64,000 nucleotides of DNA from Lachnospiraceae bacterium (GTDB taxonomy: Bacteria; Bacillota; Clostridia; Lachnospirales; Lachnospiraceae). The position numbers were made by a program, and so were the translations under genes. Of this stretch, positions 58,657 to 64,000 are shown piece after piece. Position 1 is the first letter of the stretch. Each line of letters starts with the position of its first letter. The stretch covers positions 144,693 through 208,692 of the forward strand of contig CAJTGB010000003.1 in assembly GCA_910575835.1 (NCBI GenBank), read 5' to 3'. The notes below the pieces were generated by a model that had not been told where the DNA came from, made no database searches, and saw only the letters and a list, made by a program, of their open reading frames with translations.

Positions 58657-59397
58657 CTACATTACCATGCCGCCGTCTACATGCAACACCTGCCCGGTGA
58701 TATATCCCGCGTCTTCCGATGCAAGAAATGCCGCCGCAGCCGCCACCTGCTCCGGCTTGCCGAAGCTTCCGAGAGGGATCTGCGCAACAGACGCTTCTTT
58801 TACCTTCTCCGGCAATATACTCGTCATATCCGTCTCAATAAATCCCGGCGCAATTGCATTAACCGTGACCCCTCTTGATGCAAGCTCTCTTGCCGCCGCC
58901 TTGGTAAGGCCGATAACGCCTGCTTTGGACGCCGCATAATTCACCTGTCCGGCATTCCCTGTCACACCCACCACCGAAGACATATTGATGATGCGGCCGC
59001 TCTTCTGCTTAAGCATCTGACGGCTTGCAAACCGGATCGTGTTGAACGCTCCCTTAAGATTCGTACCGATCACCTGGTCAAACGCTTCCTCTGTCATCTT
59101 CATCAGAAGACCGTCCCTGGTAACGCCTGCATTATTGACCAGGATATCCAGATGTCCGTATTCCTTAATAACGTCCTGGATGAATGTCTCGCATTGCCCG
59201 TAATCGGACACGTCGCACCGGTAGATATAAGCCTTTCCTCCGTCTGCTTCGATCTCCTGCTGCACTTCTTTTGCTCTTTCCTCTGAGCCGTTATAATTGA
59301 CGACCACAACCGCTCCTAAGGAAGCCAGCTTAAGCGCGACCGCTCTGCCGATTCCTCTTGACGCACCGGTTATGACTGCTACTTTTCCATTTAACAT
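58657..59397 (-). CDS. fabG: 3-oxoacyl-ACP reductase
   Basis: This 246-residue short-chain dehydrogenase reduces 3-oxoacyl-ACP with NADPH. The cofactor motif is GASRGIGRAVAL, the catalytic residues are Ser in NMSSVVGVTG and Tyr/Lys in VNYAASKAG, and the C-terminal part is GYITGQVLHVDGGMVM. I chose the ATG at 59397 with AAAGGG upstream. It lies between fabD and fabF. Confidence 0.96.
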   Translation of the reverse strand: MLNGKVAVITGASRGIGRAVALKLASLGAVVVVNYNGSEERAKEVQQEIEADGGKAYIYRCDVSDYGQCETFIQDVIKEYGHLDILVNNAGVTRDGLLMKMTEEAFDQVIGTNLKGAFNTIRFASRQMLKQKSGRIINMSSVVGVTGNAGQVNYAASKAGVIGLTKAAARELASRGVTVNAIAPGFIETDMTSILPEKVKEASVAQIPLGSFGKPEQVAAAAAFLASEDAGYITGQVLHVDGGMVM

Positions 59398-59432
59398 ATT
59401 CTGCCCTTTCTTAATCTCCGTCAGAATCAAAA

Positions 59433-60362
59433 CTATACCAGTTCTTGGGTTACTCTCTCCATATCCTCCCAGGAAGCTATATTACAGACCTTCGCACTGC
59501 GGTCGATCTTCTTAAGGAATCCCGCGAGCGTCTTTCCCGGGCCGATCTCAACGAATGTGTCAACGCCCTCTTTGATCATATACTCCATGCTCTGCATCCA
59601 GCGCACCGGAGAGCTTACCTGTGATCTGAGCAATTCCTTCGTCTCCCCGATATCTTCTACCTTCCGGGCCGTTACATTGGTCACATAGGGAATGTTCAGA
59701 GGATGAAGGTTTACCGTCTCTAATTCCTTCGCAAGCTCTTCTCCCGCCGGCACCAGAAGCGGAGAATGGAACGGCCCGCTGACATTCAGCATCATGACAC
59801 GCTTCGCGCCCGCTTCTTTGAGAAGTACGGACGCTTCTTGAACTGCCGCCGTCTTCCCGGTTATTACGATCTGTCCCGGACAATTATAGTTCGCGATCGT
59901 CACACAGGCATCTTCTCCCATATGCTCAAGCACTTCTTCTATCTTAGACGCATCAAGTCCCATCACCGCACACATGCCGCCCTCACCGGCAGGCACCGTG
60001 TTCTGCATCAGGATCCCTCTCTTGCGGACCAGGCGGATCGCGTCCAGGTCATCCATCCCGCCTGCACAGGCTATGGCGCTGTATTCTCCAAGGCTTAATC
60101 CCGCCGTGATATCCGCCTTAAGCCCTCTTTCTTCTGCCGCCCTGGTCATAGCAAGACAAGTGGTGACCAGAGCCGCCTGAGTATATTCTGTAAGGTCAAG
60201 CTTCTCGTTCTCTTCAAAACAGAGCGCCTTCATATCTAATCCAAGGATCTCGCCTGCGCGGTCATAGATTGCCCTTGCAGTCTCGCTCCGTTCGTAAAAA
60301 TCTGCTCCCATTCCGGCCTTCTGGGCTCCCTGGCCCGGATAGATCCATGCAATCTTAGACAT
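59433..60362 (-). CDS. fabD: Malonyl-CoA:ACP acyltransferase
   Basis: This 309-residue enzyme moves malonyl from CoA to ACP. The start IAWIYPGQGAQKAGMG, nucleophile Ser90 in AGLSLGEYSAIA and His in SGPFHSPLL are diagnostic. Its start codon lies inside the end of fabK (8-base overlap), so translation is coupled. Confidence 0.96.
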   Translation of the reverse strand: MSKIAWIYPGQGAQKAGMGADFYERSETARAIYDRAGEILGLDMKALCFEENEKLDLTEYTQAALVTTCLAMTRAAEERGLKADITAGLSLGEYSAIACAGGMDDLDAIRLVRKRGILMQNTVPAGEGGMCAVMGLDASKIEEVLEHMGEDACVTIANYNCPGQIVITGKTAAVQEASVLLKEAGAKRVMMLNVSGPFHSPLLVPAGEELAKELETVNLHPLNIPYVTNVTARKVEDIGETKELLRSQVSSPVRWMQSMEYMIKEGVDTFVEIGPGKTLAGFLKKIDRSAKVCNIASWEDMERVTQELV

Positions 60363-61293
60363 AAAATCCCGCTCCTTTTATCAATGCATCTGTTTCCTGT
60401 ACTAATTTGCCGATCAGCTCCTTGCAGGTCATCTTCTCCTTCACCATTCCGGCGATCTGTCCTGCCATGACGCTTCCGTTCTTCACATCCCCGTCCACAA
60501 CGGCTTTGCGCAGTCCGCCAAGCGTCAGCTGTTCTAATTCTTCGAAGCTTGCGCCTTTATTTTCCAATTCAATGTATTTCTTCGTCATATCGTTGCGAAG
60601 GGCACGGACCGGATGTCCTGTGGTTCTCCCTGTTACTCTGGAATCAATATCCTTCGCAGCTATGATCCTGTCCTTATAATTCTCGTGAACCTGCGACTCC
60701 TCTGTCACGACAAAATGAGTCCCCATCTGTACTCCCTTCGCGCCCAGCATAAATGCCGCCGCGATTCCTCTTCCGTCTGCGATACCGCCTGCTGCAATTA
60801 CCGGTATCTTTACCGCGTCTGCGATCTGCGGAACCAGCACCATCGTCGTATTCTCTCCGATATGTCCTCCCGCCTCGCATCCTTCCGCTACCAATGCGTC
60901 CGCACCGCAGCGTTCCATACGTTTTGCAAGGGCAACAGAAGCAACCACAGGAATCACTTTTACCTCTGCTTCCTTCCACATCTTCATATATTTCTCAGGA
61001 TTACCCGCACCGGTGGTCACTACCTTGACGCCTTCCTCGGCAACTATACGCGCCACCTCATCTGCATACGGACTCATCAGCATAATATTGACTCCAAACG
61101 GTCTGTCTGTCAGCTTCTTCGCTTCCCGAATCTGCTCTCTTACCCACTCGGCCGGAGCGCTTGCGGCTCCGATAAGTCCCAAACCTCCCGCATTCGACAC
61201 AGCCGCCGCCAGATGATATTCTGCAACCCATGCCATGCCGCCCTGAATGATCGGATATTCAATTCCTAATAAACTGGTTACTTCTGTCTGCAT
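60355..61293 (-). CDS. fabK: Enoyl-ACP reductase (FMN type)
   Basis: This 312-residue flavoprotein reduces trans-2-enoyl-ACP in the last step of each elongation round. The start TSLLGIEYPIIQGGMAWVAE, then GCEAGGHIGENTTMVLVPQ and AAGGIADGRGIAAAFMLGA for FMN, match FabK of streptococci and clostridia. It has no Cys cluster, in contrast with the paralogue at 52157-53269. It is third in the cluster after fabH and acpP. Confidence 0.95.
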   Translation of the reverse strand: MQTEVTSLLGIEYPIIQGGMAWVAEYHLAAAVSNAGGLGLIGAASAPAEWVREQIREAKKLTDRPFGVNIMLMSPYADEVARIVAEEGVKVVTTGAGNPEKYMKMWKEAEVKVIPVVASVALAKRMERCGADALVAEGCEAGGHIGENTTMVLVPQIADAVKIPVIAAGGIADGRGIAAAFMLGAKGVQMGTHFVVTEESQVHENYKDRIIAAKDIDSRVTGRTTGHPVRALRNDMTKKYIELENKGASFEELEQLTLGGLRKAVVDGDVKNGSVMAGQIAGMVKEKMTCKELIGKLVQETDALIKGAGFYV

Positions 61294-61330
61294 TGTAAAA
61301 CCCCACTTCTAAAAATATTATTTATAATTC

Positions 61331-61561
61331 CTACAGATCCTTATGAGCATTGATATACTCAACGACATCTCCGACCGTTGCGATCTTCTCAAGCTCCTCG
61401 GTAGGGATCTCAATCTCATATTCATCCTCCAGCGCCATCACCATCTCGAACAGATCAAGGGAATCTGCTCCCAAATCGTCCTTAAATGAAGACCCCTCTG
61501 TAATCTGCGCACTGTCAACTCCAAGATTCTCTGATACGATTTCTTTGATTCTCTCTAACAT
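61331..61561 (-). CDS. acpP: Acyl carrier protein
   Basis: This 76-residue acidic helical protein carries growing acyl chains on a phosphopantetheine arm attached to Ser34 in [23 protein letters not shown] lies upstream of the ATG. It is second in the cluster, between fabH and fabK, and is also the likely effector carrier for the FabT-like regulator, because FabT senses acyl-ACP in streptococci. Confidence 0.97.
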   Translation of the reverse strand: MLERIKEIVSENLGVDSAQITEGSSFKDDLGADSLDLFEMVMALEDEYEIEIPTEELEKIATVGDVVEYINAHKDL

Positions 61562-61708
61562 GATTCATTCTCCTTTGATTTTTAATTTCTTAATTATCTT
61601 AACCTTTTGTTGCTATATATAAACCGGCCGTCTAAGGACGCTCCTTATGCATCGCCTGCCGCGGATGCGCCGTGCGGCGGTTTATTACCGTAATAATGAC
61701 CGCCTGCG

Positions 61709-62731
61709 CTATCTGTTCCACTCGACGATCGACGCACCCCAAGTCAGTCCCGCGCCGAATCCTGCAAGGACAAGCTTCTGCCCGGCGGCAAATCTTCCTT
61801 CCCGGTTCATCTCATCTAAGAGTATGGGAATACTGGCGGAAGAAGTGTTCCCGTATTCCTGGAGATTCATCGGGAACTTCTCCATAGGTTCCGCAAGACG
61901 CTTTGCCACGGCCTCTACGATCCTCTTATTCGCCTGATGCAGGATATAATAACTGATCTCATCCGTGCTTACCCGATTGAGCGAAAGCACCTCTCCGATC
62001 ACCTCCGGCACCCGCTTCACAGCGAACTTGAATACCGCCTGGCCGTCCATCTGCATATAGTGCGATTCATCCGTCATATCCTCCGGGCTGCTCTGCCGGC
62101 CTTCTTCTGCTAATCCGTTGAAATCATGCCGGCTCTTGCAGGTAAGCGCCGCGCCCTTGCTCCCGTCGGAATGTGTAACGGGGAGATAAGGACCCGCACC
62201 GGATCCGCCGGCCTCCTTCTGTCCGCCGCACGCTCTTAATACCGCGGCGCCCGCGCCGTCGCCGAACAGGATGCATGTCCCCCGATCCTTCCAGTTCGTC
62301 AGGTTCGACAAACTCTCGCTCCCGATCACCAGCGCCGTCCGGTAGACTCCTCCGGCAAGATAGGCCAGTGCCGTATTGTAAGCAAGGACGAATCCCGTAC
62401 AGGCCGCACTGAGGTCAAAGCACGTGGCGTTCACCGCCCCCAGCTCCTTCTGGACCTCGCATGCCGCACAGGGAATGATTACATTCGAAGAAATGGTCGA
62501 TACCAGGATCAGATCCACCTCTTCCGGCAGCACGTCTGCATCCTTAAGCGCCCGCCTTGCCGCTTCTGCCGCCATGGAAACCGTGGTCTCTTCCCGGATA
62601 ATGTGTCTCCTTGCAACGCCTGTCCTCTCCCGGATCCACTCGTCACTGGTCTCCACCAGTCTGGCAATATCATGATTATCCATTGTATATGACGGTATAT
62701 ATGAACCCGTCCCGCATATTGTCGCTGTCAT
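61709..62731 (-). CDS. fabH: 3-oxoacyl-ACP synthase III
   Basis: This 340-residue enzyme starts fatty acid synthesis by condensing an acyl-CoA with malonyl-ACP. The catalytic Cys111 is in LSAACTGFVLAYNT, the His in YYILHQANKRIVE and the Asn in YGNTSSASIPILL. A segment of about 15 residues (QKEAGGSGAGPYLPVTHSDG) is longer than in many FabH proteins. It is the first gene of the fab cluster and has a FabT-type regulated promoter. The 147-base gap before acpP (61562-61708) holds only a weak GCCGC / GCGGC hairpin. Confidence 0.96.
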   Translation of the reverse strand: MTATICGTGSYIPSYTMDNHDIARLVETSDEWIRERTGVARRHIIREETTVSMAAEAARRALKDADVLPEEVDLILVSTISSNVIIPCAACEVQKELGAVNATCFDLSAACTGFVLAYNTALAYLAGGVYRTALVIGSESLSNLTNWKDRGTCILFGDGAGAAVLRACGGQKEAGGSGAGPYLPVTHSDGSKGAALTCKSRHDFNGLAEEGRQSSPEDMTDESHYMQMDGQAVFKFAVKRVPEVIGEVLSLNRVSTDEISYYILHQANKRIVEAVAKRLAEPMEKFPMNLQEYGNTSSASIPILLDEMNREGRFAAGQKLVLAGFGAGLTWGASIVEWNR

Positions 62732-62766
62732 ATGAATTCCTCTGATTTGTTTTGAATTTAAATTAT

Positions 62767-62829
62767 TTTGATTCTCAAAGTATATCTCATTTTATTTTGC
62801 TTGTCAAGTATTTTGAATATCAAAATACT
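62767..62829 (-). promoter_or_regulatory. fabH promoter bracketed by two FabT-type operators
   Basis: The promoter is perfect at the -35 (TTGACA, 62807 to 62802), has a 17-base spacer and a -10 TATACT (62784 to 62779). One palindrome, TTTGATTCTCAAA (62767-62779), touches the -10 and start site. A second, with 10-bp perfect arms (AGTATTTTGA and TCAAAATACT, 62807-62829), abuts the -35. Both match the streptococcal FabT site TTTGATTATCAAA in form. This supports repression by the MarR protein at 51643-52098. Confidence 0.8.
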
Positions 62830-62879
62830 ATTTTAAAATATTATTTTTTGTGCAGACGTAACCGTTCAGACAGATCAGC

Positions 62880-62947
62880 GCACGGCAATATATATCACAA
62901 TATATCTCACAATACATTCCGCAATATATATTAACTATATATATTAC
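62880..62947. repeat. AT-rich CACAATATAT-type repeats upstream of padR
   Basis: Four imperfect copies of (C)ACAATATAT or GCAATATAT stand between the fab and padR promoters. They may be extra regulator sites or simple AT-rich spacer. Confidence 0.4.
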
Positions 62948-62994
62948 TTGACAACATATATTATATAAAATATAATATACTTATTCTAAGTATA
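62948..62994 (+). promoter_or_regulatory. padR promoter with palindromic operator
   Basis: A perfect -35 TTGACA (62948-62953) and -10 TATAAT (62971-62976) have a 17-base spacer. The perfect palindrome TATACTTA-TTC-TAAGTATA (62976-62994) covers the start site, as expected for autorepression by a PadR protein. Confidence 0.75.
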
Positions 62995-63009
62995 TTAAGG
63001 AGAATCACT

Positions 63010-63333
63010 ATGATATTTCCCATGAACGCACCGATGTTTGACCTGCTTGTTCTGTCGGTCACCGCAAAAAAGGATGCCTACGGCTATCAGCTGAGCCAGA
63101 TCATCAAGAGAGTATCCCATACGAAGGACTCCACGCTCTACCCTGTCCTTAAGCGGCTGCAGGAACAGGGTTTCCTGACTGTCTATGACCAGTCCTATCA
63201 GGGAAGGAACCGGCGGTATTACAGAATTACCGAATCCGGCCGCCAACACTGCCGGACACTGTCAGAAGAATGGAATACTTACCGTGATACGGTAGATCAG
63301 ATCGTGAGAACAGGAGGAGTACAGCATGAGTAG
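63010..63333 (+). CDS. PadR-family transcriptional regulator
   Basis: This 107-residue protein has the PadR winged helix: DLLVLSVTAKKDAYGYQLSQ, STLYPVLKRLQEQGFLTVYD, then GRNRRYYRITESGRQ. It is the short type with one C-terminal dimerisation helix. AAGGAG precedes the ATG. It overlaps the next gene by eight bases. The pair PadR plus DUF1700-type membrane protein is a common Firmicute envelope-stress module. Confidence 0.92.
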   Translation: MIFPMNAPMFDLLVLSVTAKKDAYGYQLSQIIKRVSHTKDSTLYPVLKRLQEQGFLTVYDQSYQGRNRRYYRITESGRQHCRTLSEEWNTYRDTVDQIVRTGGVQHE

Positions 63334-63922
63334 AGACGAATATATCAGCCACCTGAAATACCGGCTCAGGCGGCTGCCCAAAGAAGAATACGACAAGGCA
63401 ATTTCTTATTTTACAGAATATTTCGAGGAAGCCGGGCCGGATAATGAAGCCCAGGCGATCGAAGACCTGGGAACGCCTGAACTGGCGGCGGATCAGATCA
63501 TCCGGGACTTCGCGGTCGAGAATGCCAGAGAGCCTGCCAGGGATGTACGGCATGGATTCTCGGCTGTATGGATCGGAATCCTTGCCGTCTTCGCCGCTCC
63601 GATCGGATTACCCTTCGCATTGATGCTCGGCGTCATGGGACTGACGCTGGTCATACTCATCTTCACACTGATCTTCTGCGTATTTGTAGTGACGATCTCT
63701 GTCGCTGTGTCCGCAATTCCATGCATCATTATCGGCGTATGGATGCTGTTCACTTCATTTGCAGACGGTGTTGCTACGCTGGGCGCCGGATTCATAGGGC
63801 TAGGTATCGGTATCTTGCTGATAATGGGCAGCATCGGACTGGGGAAGGGGTTATTGCGTATGGTGACCCGGCTCTTCGGCAGGATCGCGAAAGGAGGCAG
63901 AAAGATTGAAAATGAAAAGTAG
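63326..63922 (+). CDS. DUF1700 (HAAS-type) membrane protein
   Basis: This 198-residue protein has an N-terminal cytoplasmic helical domain (YISHLKYRLRRLPKEEYDKA, then YFTEYFEEAGPDNEAQAIED and LGTPELAADQI), typical of the HAAS/DUF1700 family. Three or four membrane helices (residues 75-185) and a basic tail follow. Such proteins are thought to sense or anchor at the membrane and to work with the PadR regulator encoded upstream. The exact action is unknown. A DUF4097-like adhesin gene often follows, but the window ends 78 bases later. Confidence 0.85.
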   Translation: MSRDEYISHLKYRLRRLPKEEYDKAISYFTEYFEEAGPDNEAQAIEDLGTPELAADQIIRDFAVENAREPARDVRHGFSAVWIGILAVFAAPIGLPFALMLGVMGLTLVILIFTLIFCVFVVTISVAVSAIPCIIIGVWMLFTSFADGVATLGAGFIGLGIGILLIMGSIGLGKGLLRMVTRLFGRIAKGGRKIENEK

Positions 63923-64000
63923 AGGGTATCCATTACCTTAAGCACACAACAAACAAGCCATCTTTCGGTGGCTGCTTTAAAAATTGAATATTGAGATTGT

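Noticed and set aside
1..64000. CRISPR arrays, tRNA, rRNA and complete insertion sequences.
   Set aside because: I saw no regularly spaced repeats, no tRNA-like cloverleaf or rRNA segment and no transposase gene in the window.

Overview
The window looks like the chromosome of a Gram-positive anaerobe of the Clostridia, most likely a Lachnospiraceae-type gut bacterium. The evidence is strong AGGAGG-type ribosome sites, a T-box leader on tyrS, a BirA-type operator on bioB, a clostridial type II fatty acid synthesis cluster under a FabT-like repressor, a four-subunit 2-oxoacid:ferredoxin oxidoreductase, and sortase-type surface proteins. I cannot name the species. I saw no rRNA, tRNA or CRISPR array.

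Layout. 1-3328: an opine-dehydrogenase-like gene and an MmgE/PrpD gene, divergent from a LysR regulator. 3473-5647: a small unknown gene, a family 4 uracil-DNA glycosylase and bioB with a BirA-type operator. 5770-9129: a MarR regulator with an alcohol and an aldehyde dehydrogenase. 9156-10905: a cupin and a ferredoxin gene opposite a Crp/Fnr regulator. 10919-14494: an ArsR-type regulator with a two-permease ABC exporter. 14553-16998: a two-component system with a peptidoglycan glycosyltransferase. 17152-18437: a secreted CAP-domain surface protein.

18463-21314 is a degraded integrative element in the 3' end of rpsI. It is flanked by a duplication of the rpsI tail and terminator. It holds a broken ToxN-like toxin gene behind an apparently intact ToxI-like repeat RNA, a tyrosine recombinase remnant, a compact type I toxin-antitoxin candidate, a small unknown gene and a ribbon-helix-helix-like regulator. 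This is the most interesting accessory segment.

21304-22332: rpsI and rplM with an L13-type leader. 22450-26102: an acetyltransferase, a GH13 glucosidase and tyrS with its T-box. 26155-30080: a second two-component system and a GntR/ABC (Ytr-like) operon. 30187-31852: a phosphodiesterase and azlCD. 31902-35699: galT and galK opposite an AraC regulator. 35763-39912: a lipoprotein, an AIM24-like protein, an ornithine cyclodeaminase-like protein and an AAA-ATPase/nuclease-like protein. 40029-44564: the porCDAB genes and an NSS transporter. 44687-49759: a 1654-residue surface protein with a thioester-like domain and seven VaFE repeats.

50132-62829 is a long minus-strand cluster: fabH-acpP-fabK-fabD-fabG-fabF-accB-fabZ-accC-accDA (fused)-a FabX-like flavoprotein-a FabT-like MarR regulator-a HAD phosphatase-a sirtuin. 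Two FabT-type palindromes bracket the fabH promoter, so the last-but-two gene probably represses the whole cluster. BioB supplies the biotin carried by AccB, which links the 5.6 kb region to this cluster. 62948-63922: a PadR regulator and its usual membrane partner.
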